Source: Martelella sp. NC20
GTDB lineage: Bacteria > Pseudomonadota > Alphaproteobacteria > Rhizobiales > Rhizobiaceae
DNA: 64,000 bases
Direction: 5' to 3'
Assembly (NCBI RefSeq): GCF_013459645.1
Contig: NZ_CP054861.1
Coordinates: 4,080,001 to 4,144,000, forward strand
This document shows positions 1 through 8,039 of this stretch, piece by piece. The notes under the pieces were generated by a model, which did not search any database, had not been told where the DNA came from, and was given only the letters and a program-made list of their open reading frames with translations. A program made the translations under genes and the position numbers. Each line of letters opens with the position of its first letter. The first letter of the stretch is position 1.

Positions 1-1
1 C

Positions 2-1948
2 GAGATCCCCGGAAGCGGATTTATGCCTGTTCCCATCGTCGGCACGGTGTTCGATCCCTCCCTTGCCCCCTCCGAGCAGGAGCAGACGGTCTACGCCTAT
101 CTCAGTCAGCAGACCTTCGTCGCGCTGGGCGGCAGGCCCGCCCTCGAAATGATCAAGGTACTGGTCGCCGATGATCCATTCGACCAAACTGTTGTGGACC
201 AGACGCTGGCCGGAATCGCCATCGCACTGAAGGCGGAGGGGATCAACGTCCATCTGGTCCAGTCCCCCAATGCCGGTTTACATCCGCATGAAGGGCAGAT
301 GCGCGGCATTCTGGGGCTATTCCTCGCCTTCGGCGTTCTGGCCTTCCTGCTGAGCGCGGTCCTGGTGTCGGTCACAGTCGAGGGCCTGATGGCGCAGCAG
401 ATCCGGCAGATCGCGATCATGAAAACCATCGGCGCGCGCACCGCGCAGATCAGCACACTCTATATCACGGGCATTGCGATCATCGGTGCAGCAACGTTGA
501 TTGTCGCCCTGCCGATCGGCATTGCGCTAGGCCGTGGACTGGCCGGCATTATCGCGGACCTTCTCAATTTCGACATCGTGGATAATTCTACGCCACCGGC
601 CCTGTTCGCCGCATGGCTGGTCACCGGCTTGCTTATACCGGTGCTTTTTGCGTTGAGGCCGATATTTCGGGCGACCGGAACGACAGTGGTCGCGGCCTTG
701 TCCGATCTCGGGATCGGGCGGGGTTCCGGTGCCAGTGGCAGCTTGAGCAGGTTCGTCGCGCGCCTTTTCGGTTCAAGCGGGCAGACATTGCTGGCTTTGC
801 GCGGCGCCTTCCGGCGACGGGGCAGGACCATGATGATCGTGACGCTTCTTGCCCTCGCCGGCGCTATGTACATGACCGCGCGTACGGTTTCGAACTCCTA
901 TCAGGCTTCGGTCGACATCGCCGCCGCCGAACGTGGCTATGATGCCGAATTCCGGCTGACCCGCCCGCTCGACCGCAGCCTGCTGAACGCAATCGCCGCC
1001 AGCGATGTGCAAGTGGTAACCGCCCAACCCATGCGGCGCGCCGAGGCCGCGCCAATGCGCCCGGATGGAGTCGCGCTGGTGCGCACCTATCCGGACGGCG
1101 GCCATGGGTCGATGACCCTTTACACCTTACCCGGCACACATAACCTGGCGCAATATCAAGTTCTGGAGGGTGCCCTGCCGGTGGAGCGTCTTGACGGTCA
1201 AATGGTGGTCAATCAGGGGGCATGGTCGTTGCTCGGCAGGCCCTCGATCGGCGAGACGGTGAGCCTGTCGCTCGACGGTATGCGTTTTGAATTGCCGCTC
1301 GCCGCGGTCATCCGTCAATATATGACGCCTGCATTGGTATTCGCGGCAGACACCGATGTCGCGGCAATGACCGGCGAAAGCGACACAAACGCGCTACGCG
1401 TCGTGACCACACCACTTTCCCCCGCCGAGGTCGAAGCCGTCGTGGATCGCGTCGGACAGCAAATCGAGGGTGCCGATGGTGGAATATCACTGGTGATCAC
1501 CGGCGATCTGATGGATGCGGCGGTTTCCGGACATGTCAACATTCTTATCGTCTTGCTGCTCGCGCTCGGTGTGCTGATGGCGGCGGTGGGTTTCCTCGGG
1601 CTGACGGCGGCGCAGGGGATTTCGGTGATCGAACGCACGCGCGAATTCGGCATCATCCGGGCCATTGGCGGCCAGAGACGGCAGATCATCACCAATCTCT
1701 TGACCGAGTCGCTGGTGATCGCGTCGATCAGCCTGCCGATCGCGATACTTGCCAGCATCCCGCTCAGCACCGCGCTCAACATCATTGTGGGGCGCGTGAC
1801 CTTCGGCATGGCCCTGCCCTTCACACCCGACTACGCCGGCATCGGCCAGTGGATCGCCGTGTCGCTCATCGGCGCCCTTCTGGCCGGCCTGCCCCCCGCC
1901 TTCAACGCCTCGCGCCTCAGCGTGAGAGAAACCCTGGTCCAGCAATAG
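2..1948 (+). CDS. MacB/FtsX-type ABC transporter permease (5' partial)
   Basis: This is the C-terminal part of an inner-membrane permease of the MacB/FtsX/LolC type, which couples a separate ATPase to periplasmic work such as export or lipid handling. The frame is open to the window edge, so the true start lies upstream; an internal ATG at 23 is probably not the start. Two FtsX-like blocks are visible: membrane segments at about residues 95-215 of the visible part and again near the C terminus (about 505-640), with a hydrophilic periplasmic region between them. Each block has the typical ARTAQI- or GGQRRQI-like cytoplasmic loop after a hydrophobic stretch (MKTIGARTAQI; RAIGGQRRQI). The short gene at 1958 follows after 9 bases. 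The family call is firm, the substrate unknown. Confidence 0.85.
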   Translation, partial: EIPGSGFMPVPIVGTVFDPSLAPSEQEQTVYAYLSQQTFVALGGRPALEMIKVLVADDPFDQTVVDQTLAGIAIALKAEGINVHLVQSPNAGLHPHEGQMRGILGLFLAFGVLAFLLSAVLVSVTVEGLMAQQIRQIAIMKTIGARTAQISTLYITGIAIIGAATLIVALPIGIALGRGLAGIIADLLNFDIVDNSTPPALFAAWLVTGLLIPVLFALRPIFRATGTTVVAALSDLGIGRGSGASGSLSRFVARLFGSSGQTLLALRGAFRRRGRTMMIVTLLALAGAMYMTARTVSNSYQASVDIAAAERGYDAEFRLTRPLDRSLLNAIAASDVQVVTAQPMRRAEAAPMRPDGVALVRTYPDGGHGSMTLYTLPGTHNLAQYQVLEGALPVERLDGQMVVNQGAWSLLGRPSIGETVSLSLDGMRFELPLAAVIRQYMTPALVFAADTDVAAMTGESDTNALRVVTTPLSPAEVEAVVDRVGQQIEGADGGISLVITGDLMDAAVSGHVNILIVLLLALGVLMAAVGFLGLTAAQGISVIERTREFGIIRAIGGQRRQIITNLLTESLVIASISLPIAILASIPLSTALNIIVGRVTFGMALPFTPDYAGIGQWIAVSLIGALLAGLPPAFNASRLSVRETLVQQ

Positions 1949-1957
1949 GAGGCCGAC

Positions 1958-2095
1958 ATGACCACAAAGCGCAACCCCCTCAACACCTGGCTGAAGATAG
2001 CCACCGCGGTTGGATTAATCATCGTCGCCATGGCCACGCTGCATTTCACCGTCAACAGCGATGTGGGTGCGTGGATCAGATCGATACATCGCTGA
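1958..2095 (+). CDS. Truncated N-terminus of a membrane-anchored protein, probably the adaptor of the ABC exporter
   Basis: A 45-residue frame starts with ATG after the Shine-Dalgarno-like AGGAGGCC and lies 9 bases behind the permease. It has a basic N-terminus (MTTKRNPLNTWLK) and one transmembrane helix at about residues 13-30, then stops. In MacB-like operons the permease is often next to an HlyD/MacA-like membrane-fusion protein, whose N-terminus would look like this; that identity is inference. The frame ends just before the remains of a nickel transporter gene on the other strand, so it is probably the stump of a longer gene cut at a recombination junction near 2070-2100. Confidence 0.5.
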   Translation: MTTKRNPLNTWLKIATAVGLIIVAMATLHFTVNSDVGAWIRSIHR

Positions 2096-2124
2096 GCTAT
2101 GTCTTTGTCTCGCGTGGCGCAACG

Positions 2125-2657
2125 TCAAAGAATCTCGTTGAACGCAATCGCCACGAGGACCAATCCCGCAACTGCTTCCAGGATTTTGGCCGCGCCTTCG
2201 ATCGGTCTCGGGCGCGCCGCAAGCAGCCTGACAAGTCCAACGCGGAAAAACACTGTGATGATGGCTACCGCCGAGAGTGTCACCGCCACGCCGATCATCA
2301 TCGTGACGGCAAAGGCGATCCCCGCTTGCGGTACGCCTCTTCTGATGCCGACCGCCGCGCCTTCTCCGCCCTCGTGCGTATGAACGGCGCGCGGCTGCCC
2401 ACCGTGCCGACATGAACGAAAGACAGAGTTAGGGACATCGCCAGGCTGCGGCCCATGCCCGATGACGATCCGGCCAGATAGGTCGCCAGGATGGATTTGC
2501 TGTGGTCGAGCGTCATGGCGTGGACCGCGCCGAACGCGATGCCCATCGGCAGGAAGGTGGCGAGCGCCGTCCAGCTTCCCGCAGCCGCGAACGCCCTAAT
2601 ATGATCGGCAAACGTGAGATAGATGTCGCGTTGAATATCGATGAGCCATTGCAGCAA
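2125..2657 (-). pseudogene. NicO/RcnA-family nickel/cobalt exporter, internally deleted and frameshifted
   Basis: On the minus strand an N-terminal part (from a TTG at 2657, with the HAMTLDHSKSILATYLAGS block typical of NicO transporters) runs to about 2400. The C-terminal part (GVPQAGIAFAVTMMIG through VAIAFNEIL, stop at 2125) is in another frame. NicO proteins are usually about 300 residues or more; only about 175 codons remain, so a central segment with the His-rich loop is missing as well as the frame. The gene follows the MFS gene after 18 bases, and the set with the CsoR/RcnR-like regulator suggests a former nickel/cobalt efflux operon. The product cannot be functional as read. Confidence 0.75.
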
Positions 2658-2675
2658 GACGATCCTACACTCTGC

Positions 2676-3995
2676 TTATGGCTCGCGCGGCCACTGCGGA
2701 TGCAGATCGTCGATGATGAAGGCGTGGGCGTGGCGATGCCCGCCGGTAGGTGTGCCCTCCTTCCAGTGCGGGTCACTGTCTGGCAACCCGGGATGCCTGT
2801 GCGTGATGGTCTCCTGGTCGCCCGCTGGCCAGAGAAACAAGGCCGCAGCCAGAGCTGTGGCAGCGATGACCGCAAGAACAACGAATGTCGGGTTCAATCC
2901 GATCGCGGCGCCCAGCCAACCCGCCAGTGGGTAGGTAATGAGCCAGCAGGCATGCGACAGGGCAAACTGCGCGGCGAACAAGGCGGGCCGATCCTCGGGA
3001 TGCGCCGAGCGCCGCAGCAACCGGCCCGATGGCGTTTGCGCGGTGGAATAGCCGATCCCGATCACGAACCAAACCGGCAGAAGCATGGCGATACCGGACA
3101 ACATGGTTCCCGCAACGAGCCCGGCGATCATGAGCGCGACACCGGTTAGCATCGCCGCACGATCCGAGACGGATTCGAGAAGACGCGGCAGGGTAAGCGC
3201 AGCAAGCATCGACCCGCCGCCGAAAGCCGTCAGCGCCAGTGCCGTCGATTGCTGCGACAGCCCGAACGCGCCCTGCACGATGACCACCGTGTTGACGATG
3301 ACCATCGCGCCGGCTGAAGCCACAGCCATGTTGATCGCCAGCAGGCCGCGAAGACGCGGAGTAGCGAGATAGATGCGCACCCCGCGCGTGGTGCGCTCGT
3401 AGATCGGGCGCGGCGTGATTGGCTTCGGGCTGGGCAGAAGGACCGACACAACGAGCGCGGCAGATGCAAGGAATCCGATAACCGTGCCGGCAAACAAGGT
3501 GTGGAAGCTCACCAGCGTGAGCAGGAGCGCAGCAAGCATCGGACTCACCAGGCTCTCGAGATCATAGGCCAGCCGCGACAGGGACAGGGCACGCGTATAG
3601 TCCTTCTCATCGGGCAGGACATCGGGGATCGTTGCCTGGAAGGTCGGGGTGAAGCCCGCCGATGCCGATTGCAGCAGGAAGATCAGCACGTAGATCTGCC
3701 AGACTTCGGAAACGAATGGCAGCAGGACTGCAATACCAGCCCGCACAAGGTCGAGGCTGACCAGCATGGCCCGCCGGGGAAGCCGTTCGGCAAAGGCCGC
3801 CGCGACCGGCGCCACGCCGACATAGGCGATCATCTTGATGGCAAGCGCGGTGCCCAGGACCGTCCCGGCGTCAGCTCCGGCCAGATCGAAAGCCAATAGC
3901 CCGAGGGCGACCGTTGCCAGTCCCGTACCCATCAGGGCGATGACTTGTGCGCTGAAGAGATGCCGATAGGTGCGGTTCGAGAGGATATCGAGCAT
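2676..3995 (-). CDS. MFS efflux transporter, probably of a metal-resistance operon
   Basis: A major facilitator protein of about 439 residues when started at the ATG at 3995 (MLDILSNRTYRHLF). That start is 5 bases behind the stop of the regulator gene, so the longer upstream frame is probably not used. It has about 12 membrane segments; the N-terminal half carries the family pattern, including an AFAERLPRRA loop in the position of motif A. The C-terminal tail is rich in His and acidic residues (residues HRHPGLPDSDPHW and GHRHAHAF), which could bind a transition metal. The gene sits between a CsoR/RcnR-type sensor and a NicO remnant, so nickel or cobalt export is the best guess. Substrate is inferred from context only. 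Confidence 0.75.
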   Translation of the reverse strand: MLDILSNRTYRHLFSAQVIALMGTGLATVALGLLAFDLAGADAGTVLGTALAIKMIAYVGVAPVAAAFAERLPRRAMLVSLDLVRAGIAVLLPFVSEVWQIYVLIFLLQSASAGFTPTFQATIPDVLPDEKDYTRALSLSRLAYDLESLVSPMLAALLLTLVSFHTLFAGTVIGFLASAALVVSVLLPSPKPITPRPIYERTTRGVRIYLATPRLRGLLAINMAVASAGAMVIVNTVVIVQGAFGLSQQSTALALTAFGGGSMLAALTLPRLLESVSDRAAMLTGVALMIAGLVAGTMLSGIAMLLPVWFVIGIGYSTAQTPSGRLLRRSAHPEDRPALFAAQFALSHACWLITYPLAGWLGAAIGLNPTFVVLAVIAATALAAALFLWPAGDQETITHRHPGLPDSDPHWKEGTPTGGHRHAHAFIIDDLHPQWPREP

Positions 3996-4000
3996 CGGCG

Positions 4001-4276
4001 CTACAGGTACTTCGCGATCGCCTTGAACTCGGCGATCGACTGTTTTTGCGCCTCCGGCAAACTCTCCGCTGCCTCGCCCAGGCAATGGTCGAGATGATCC
4101 CGGATCAGCGTCTTCTTGGCTTCTGCAATCGCCTTTTCGACCGCATGCAGTTGCTGCGCGAGATCGAGACAGGGTCGGCCGTCCTCAATCATGCCGATGA
4201 CGCTTTGCAGGTGACCGCCGGCACGCTTGAGGCGTTTGATGATGGCTGGATGAGTGGAATGGAGTGCTTCTTTCAT
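4001..4276 (-). CDS. CsoR/RcnR-family metal-sensing transcriptional repressor
   Basis: A 91-residue, all-helical metal-sensor protein of the CsoR/RcnR/FrmR family, which represses metal export genes until its metal binds. Family features visible are the basic helix IIKRLKRAGGHLQSVIGMIE and the ligand pattern Cys36, His61, His64, Cys65. Cys36/His61/Cys65 match the X-Y-Z positions of Cu(I)-sensing CsoR. N-terminal histidines (His6, His9, His22) could add a fourth ligand as in nickel sensors of the InrS/RcnR type. The neighbours (MFS exporter, NicO remnant) favour nickel or cobalt. The start codon touches a 14-bp palindrome, so autoregulation is likely. The metal is not settled by sequence. Confidence 0.88.
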   Translation of the reverse strand: MKEALHSTHPAIIKRLKRAGGHLQSVIGMIEDGRPCLDLAQQLHAVEKAIAEAKKTLIRDHLDHCLGEAAESLPEAQKQSIAEFKAIAKYL

Positions 4277-4277
4277 G

Positions 4278-4314
4278 CTTTGACTCTATCCTCCCCAGGG
4301 GGATAGAGTCAAAG
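4278..4314. promoter_or_regulatory. Probable CsoR/RcnR-type operator
   Basis: A perfect inverted repeat with 14-base arms, CTTTGACTCTATCC (4278-4291) and its complement (4301-4314), surrounds a core TCCCCAGGG. A C/G tract flanked by AT-rich TAT/ATA is the pattern of operators bound by CsoR/RcnR tetramers. It lies directly before the ATG of the regulator gene (start at 4276), so binding would block transcription of the regulator-MFS-NicO operon. Seen directly; the protein partner is inferred from position. Confidence 0.75.
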
Positions 4315-4320
4315 GCCATG

Positions 4321-4398
4321 CTAGTGGAATGAATTTGACATTTGAGTCCCGTTTCAGCGACCTCGTACACCAAATGTCAAATTCTAAAATTCCACTAG
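4321..4398. repeat. Palindromic element A (78 bases, long stem, CTAG ends)
   Basis: Outer arms CTAGTGGAAT (4321-4330) and ATTCCACTAG (4389-4398) and inner arms GAATTTGACATTTG (4331-4344) and CAAATGTCAAATTC (4371-4384) make a nearly continuous 24-bp stem with a 26-base loop and one 4-base bulge. The loop carries GCGACCTC. It is related to the element at 4413-4489. No open frame of its own. It could be a MITE- or REP-like element or a structured RNA; the sequence alone does not decide. Confidence 0.85.
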
Positions 4399-4412
4399 AA
4401 AACATATACTTG

Positions 4413-4489
4413 CTAGTGGCTCCCATGATTCCAACATTTGCTGATGAGGTCGCAGCGAGGGGAACCAAATGTTGGAATCGAACCACTAG
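4413..4489. repeat. Palindromic element B (77 bases, inverted relative to element A)
   Basis: Outer arms CTAGTGG (4413-4419) and CCACTAG (4483-4489) and inner arms GATTCCAACATTTG (4427-4440) and CAAATGTTGGAATC (4466-4479). Read on the minus strand it aligns with element A: CTAGTGG end, variable stem, shared ACATTTG, TCCC and GCGACCTC in the loop. Four stem positions differ from element A and each change is matched in the opposite arm, so pairing has been conserved while the sequence changed. Confidence 0.85.
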
Positions 4490-4574
4490 GTCGCTGGCGC
4501 ACGACCGTTCAAGCCGGGATGGCCGGCAAACAAAACACAACGGGACTCGCTTTTGCAGACCGCGGCTATCAGGT

Positions 4575-4803
4575 TCAATTGGCGCAACCACCCATACCGT
4601 TCTCCGCGCTTTGGACCGGCGGACAGGGAACGTCGCCGTAGGAGCAGAACACGCAACAGTCTCCGGCTCCGGGGCTTGATCGTGCTTCCGCAACTCCCGC
4701 ATTCATAGAAATACCGACAGGCGTCCGTCGGCATTGTCTCCGTCGCACTGTGCCCGCAAACCGGACAGGTCAGAGTCGACATCGTCTTGATGGCATCGGT
4801 CAT
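4575..4803 (-). pseudogene. GDCCVxC-domain protein with a one-base frameshift
   Basis: The frame from 4803 (or from the internal ATG at 4782) gives MSTLTCPVCGHSATETMPTD and DACRYFYECGSCG, the N-terminus of small Cys-rich GDCCVxC proteins often found beside mercury or arsenic resistance genes. The signature itself, GDCCVFCSYGDVPCPPVQ, follows only in the +1 frame, up to a stop at 4575. Removing one C from the run of four at 4671-4674 (complement) restores a single frame reading K-P-G-A-G-D-C-C-V-F-C. Either the gene is dead or the homopolymer is a sequencing error. The function of the family is not established; metal binding by the Cys pairs is likely. Confidence 0.8.
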
Positions 4804-4832
4804 GATCGTCACAAAATTCGCTTTGCCGGATA

Positions 4833-5030
4833 TCCGCTTGGCTCCTGACACGCATCGACAGCGATTTCGCGGGCCGCGCCTACGCTGCCTATGGCGGCAT
4901 CTATATTGCAGCGTCGCTCTTATGGCTTTGGATGGTCGAACCGCAACGACCCGACCGCTGGGACGCGACAGGCGCTGCGGTCTGTCTGGTCGGCGCCGCA
5001 ATCATTTTCTGGGGACCGAGATCGGTGTGA
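4833..5030 (+). pseudogene. C-terminal remnant of a YnfA/UPF0060 small membrane protein
   Basis: The frame ending at the TGA at 5028-5030 reads [20 protein letters not shown] followed by [11 protein letters not shown] and a final membrane segment. This matches the C-terminal half of YnfA-type proteins (about 108 residues, four helices; family block GRAYAAYGG). The N-terminal half is missing: upstream sequence belongs to the GDCCVxC gene on the other strand. No start codon or ribosome site precedes it. The remnant shows another junction between gene pieces in this island. Confidence 0.75.
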
Positions 5031-5058
5031 GAAGGGCGAACCGCGTCTACCGTTCGCT

Positions 5059-5607
5059 CTATCTGCGCCACGCAATCATTCGGCTGACAACACCGTCGCG
5101 CCGGACCGCGTGATAGGCGGCGGCCACGATGTGAAGGCTTACCAGAATGAGCGTAACGTTCCACAACAGAATGTGCACCCGTCCAGCCGATGGCCAGAGG
5201 TAGGCAGCAGTGAAGCCTGTAACAGCCTGCCCAAATAGAGAAACGTAGAGCCCCCAGTGAACCGCGTGCGAAAGCCGTTTCTGCCAGTCCGGGGAGTCCG
5301 TCTGGATTTGAGGCCGCTGGACCCATCTGAGGCCGATCCGCCCCGCCATGAGCGTGCCGAGCAACACACCCGCATAATTGTGCATCGCGTGCAAAACGAG
5401 ATCCGTGTCGGACGGCCGCAGAAACGGATTGTGCGTCCGCACAATTGCCTGCGAGGTGTACCACTGTTCTATGACCAGCAGGACGACAACCCAGTGCAAC
5501 GCAACCTGCAATCGGGAATATAAGGTGGTGTCCCGGTCGCCTTTGGGGGCTGATGTCATGGCAATTCTGTCGCTCGCTCCATCGTGACAATCAATGTCGA
5601 GTTTCAT
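5059..5607 (-). CDS. Cytochrome b561-type membrane cytochrome
   Basis: A 182-residue protein (134-166 range of core after the alternative ATG at 5559, MTSAPKGDRD) with four predicted membrane helices and paired histidines typical of diheme cytochrome b561/YceI-partner proteins: VALHWVVV, LHAMHNYAGVLLG, LSHAVHWGLY and VSLHIVAAAYH. Such proteins pass electrons from the quinone pool to periplasmic acceptors. The longer N-terminus starting at 5607 is less typical than the one at 5559, so the start is uncertain. It stands alone between broken genes; its partner is unknown. Confidence 0.83.
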   Translation of the reverse strand: MKLDIDCHDGASDRIAMTSAPKGDRDTTLYSRLQVALHWVVVLLVIEQWYTSQAIVRTHNPFLRPSDTDLVLHAMHNYAGVLLGTLMAGRIGLRWVQRPQIQTDSPDWQKRLSHAVHWGLYVSLFGQAVTGFTAAYLWPSAGRVHILLWNVTLILVSLHIVAAAYHAVRRDGVVSRMIAWRR

Positions 5608-5650
5608 CGCGAAGCAAATGGTGCCACCGGCTTCTCAATCGTTCCAAGCG

Positions 5651-5680
5651 CCCGTCATCGAAATACGATTCGATGACGGG
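5651..5680. repeat. Perfect 12-bp hairpin between cytochrome b561 and multicopper oxidase genes
   Basis: Arms CCCGTCATCGAA (5651-5662) and TTCGATGACGGG (5669-5680) enclose the loop ATACGA. No T-run follows on either strand, so it is not a standard terminator. It lies in the 105-base gap upstream of the cytochrome gene and downstream of the oxidase fragment. It could be an operator or an mRNA-end stem. Confidence 0.6.
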
Positions 5681-5712
5681 TGCCAACAAATGCTCTGTCA
5701 TTCGCGAGCAAT

Positions 5713-6723
5713 TTAGACTGAAACGGCCAGTTCGGTCATCATGCCGGTCTGAAGGTGCCCCATATGGTGGCAATGGAACATCCAGGAAGCCGCCTCGCCC
5801 GCGTCGAACGCAATCGTGACCATGTTCATCGGCGGCACGTGGACCGTGTCGCGCAGGGCCCCGGCGATACGCTGCATGCCGATCCCGACCACCTGGAAGG
5901 CATGTCCGTGCAGATGCATGGGGTGGGCCATCATCGACATGTTGTAGAGCGTCACCTCGACCCGCTCGCCCGACCGCGCCGGAATCGGCGTGTGGTTTCC
6001 CCGGTTCTCTCCGTTGATCGTCCAGAGATAGGGCATCATCGCGCCGCCGAGCATCACCGTGTGCCTACGGTCGGTCAGCCGGGGGGCCAATGGAGCAACG
6101 GCACTGAGGGAGGCTTCCTGAGTCATATCTCTGGAAAAAGCCGGGCGCTCGGCCTCCGACAGATCAGCGACCCGGGAGATTGAGGCCGATGACGGGGCAA
6201 GGATCAGCCCGGTCCTTTCACGTGTACCTTCCCGCAGTGCGAGAATAGGGAGGGCTGTGCCGTCGGATGGAAGATCGATCTCTATATCCAGCCATTGCCC
6301 CGGTGCGAAGCCGAAACGGGTTGCTGAATAGGGCTGGCAGGGCCCGCCATCCACCGCAACGAGATTGCCACGCGTGGCACCAAGATCGACCCACAACACG
6401 GTCATGGAAGACGCATTCACCGCGCGTAGAAGGACGCGTCCCCCTTTATCGACGCGGACGATTTCGGGATCGTCGAGCGTCCGGTCATTGGCGAGATAGG
6501 CGTCAAACTCAAAATCGTTGAGGTCCGTCGCCATGGCCCCGATTCCCATCATGCCTGTCATGCCCCCCATGCCCGGCATTGCCTGTGCAGGGGCCGCGCC
6601 ATGGTTCATGCGCATGCCGCCGGTGACTTCGGCCAGCACCTCCTCGGGTGACTTGAACGAGAAATCGTGCAGGAACAGCACCACTTGATCAGGATATCTG
6701 AATATACCGCGCCCGGTCGATAG
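5713..6723 (-). pseudogene. Multicopper oxidase, 5'-truncated (copper-resistance type)
   Basis: The frame is open from 6723 and becomes recognisable at YPDQVVLFLHDFSF; the first cupredoxin domain, with the other half of the trinuclear copper site, is missing. Present are the middle domain and the third domain with the copper ligands: HPMHLHGHAFQV and FHCHHMGHLQTGMM (type 1 Cys and axial Met). About 160-200 residues of the usual N-terminus, including any Tat signal, are absent, and no start codon with a good ribosome site is seen (a GTG lies at 6684). A Met/Gly-rich stretch (QAMPGMGGMTGMMGIG) resembles those of copper-handling oxidases. The protein cannot form a complete trinuclear centre. Confidence 0.8.
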
Positions 6724-6784
6724 TCATTCTGACGCATCGCACGACCATCGCCTGGGTAGTCAGAACCCGCTTGGCCGGGTGCCT

Positions 6785-7366
6785 TCAGTTGTGTGGACCA
6801 CCGCCACGGGCAATAGCAATATGGTGTTCCTGATGGTGCGCGCCAAGCGTCATCACTCCAATGAATCCCAAACCGCTCAGTTTCTCGACGTCGGCGGGGT
6901 TCTCAGCCCTGGCAATCAGGGTTGCGCCATTGGTACTCTCCTCGGCTTCGTAGGTGAAACCGCCGACACCGTTCATTGTCGCCGTGTGCGCAGTCACCAT
7001 GCGCACGATGGAATCGCGGACCTCACCGTCGCCGCTAATCCTGAAGATCATGCCGCCGTCAGCGGGGGCGGAGGTCACCCTGGCGCGGAGTGTGACATTG
7101 TCCATGTCGATCAGGTGCTGCCGCAACGCTTCGAGATCGACCTTCGACCAGTCGGTAGTTTCGTCAGCGGCCAGCATGCCGGCGATCTCCTGAATCGCGG
7201 CAAAGGCGCCCTGCCCCGGCTCTGTCGGCATGGTTGCGATTTCGGCCCCCACGGATTCCTCTTGAGGCCCGTGCGCCATTTCCGGCTGATGAATCATCTC
7301 GGTTTTCTGGGCTGTCGCCGCTGCGGGCACCGTCGCCAGGACGGCCGCGAGGACAAGGTTCTTCAT
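6785..7366 (-). CDS. Secreted His/Met-containing protein of unknown function
   Basis: A protein of 193 residues from the ATG at 7366, which opens a clear Sec signal (MKNLVLAAVLATVPAAATA, cut near residue 19); upstream in-frame codons give no signal and are unlikely to be used. The mature part begins with a Met/His-containing stretch (MIHQPEMAHGP) and ends with HHQEHHIAIARGGGPHN, suggesting metal binding in the periplasm. The middle is a mixed alpha/beta region with no motif I recognise. It is divergent from a Crp/Fnr gene, 56 bases away, and next to copper-type genes. Function unknown. Confidence 0.7.
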   Translation of the reverse strand: MKNLVLAAVLATVPAAATAQKTEMIHQPEMAHGPQEESVGAEIATMPTEPGQGAFAAIQEIAGMLAADETTDWSKVDLEALRQHLIDMDNVTLRARVTSAPADGGMIFRISGDGEVRDSIVRMVTAHTATMNGVGGFTYEAEESTNGATLIARAENPADVEKLSGLGFIGVMTLGAHHQEHHIAIARGGGPHN

Positions 7367-7422
7367 GTGCACACTCCGCTTTTCCAATGGGCCGACCTTG
7401 CCATGCACCGCATCATTCAGAC

Positions 7423-8004
7423 ATGATAGATATCATGTTTGAACAACTAACTGATCTTTTCAGCACTGGTCAGAGCCGCCAACTGACCGCTGGCGAGTAT
7501 TTGTTTCACCGCGACGATCAGGTCCGCTGGATGTTTCTGGTTACGCAGGGCGAAATCCGTCTTCTGCGCTACCAGGAGAACGGCAATCCGGTGATCCTGC
7601 AGCGCGCGCACGAGAACGAAATTCTCGCCGAGGCTTCCCTGTTTTCGGACTGCTATCACTGCGACGCCGTTGCGGCCGTCCAAAGCCGAATAATGGTGAT
7701 TGCAAGATCGGATTTCCGTGCGCAGCTCGAAAACAATCCAGCCCTGCACAACGCCTGGACGGCACGGCTGGCCCGGCAAGTCCAGCAGGCCCGCTTGCGC
7801 AGCGAAATACTGTCGTTGAAAACCGTCTCCCAGCGCCTCGATGCCTGGGTGACATGGAACCGGAACCTGCCACCAAAGGGAAACTGGCTCCGATTGGCTC
7901 AGGAAATCGGAGTCAGCCCGGAAGCCCTCTACCGGGAGATCGGCCAACGGCGAAGGCGCACCCATTCTCCGACAAATGCCCGCGCTGAGGAATTCAAATA
8001 TTAG
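7423..8004 (+). CDS. Crp/Fnr-family transcriptional regulator
   Basis: A 193-residue regulator with an N-terminal cyclic-nucleotide-binding-like beta-barrel (about residues 10-115, LTAGEYLFHRDDQVRWMFLV) and a C-terminal winged helix (about 140-190, NWLRLAQEIGVSPEALYREI). No Fnr-type Cys cluster is present, so it probably does not carry an iron-sulfur cluster. Starts at 7423 or 7435 are possible; both lie in the palindrome CATGAT-AGAT-ATCATG (7422-7437), which may be its own operator. It is divergently oriented to the secreted protein gene, the likely target. The effector is unknown. Confidence 0.82.
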   Translation: MIDIMFEQLTDLFSTGQSRQLTAGEYLFHRDDQVRWMFLVTQGEIRLLRYQENGNPVILQRAHENEILAEASLFSDCYHCDAVAAVQSRIMVIARSDFRAQLENNPALHNAWTARLARQVQQARLRSEILSLKTVSQRLDAWVTWNRNLPPKGNWLRLAQEIGVSPEALYREIGQRRRRTHSPTNARAEEFKY

Positions 8005-8039
8005 TCGGCGGCCTAGGCTTGGCCGGTCCGGTCATGCCA

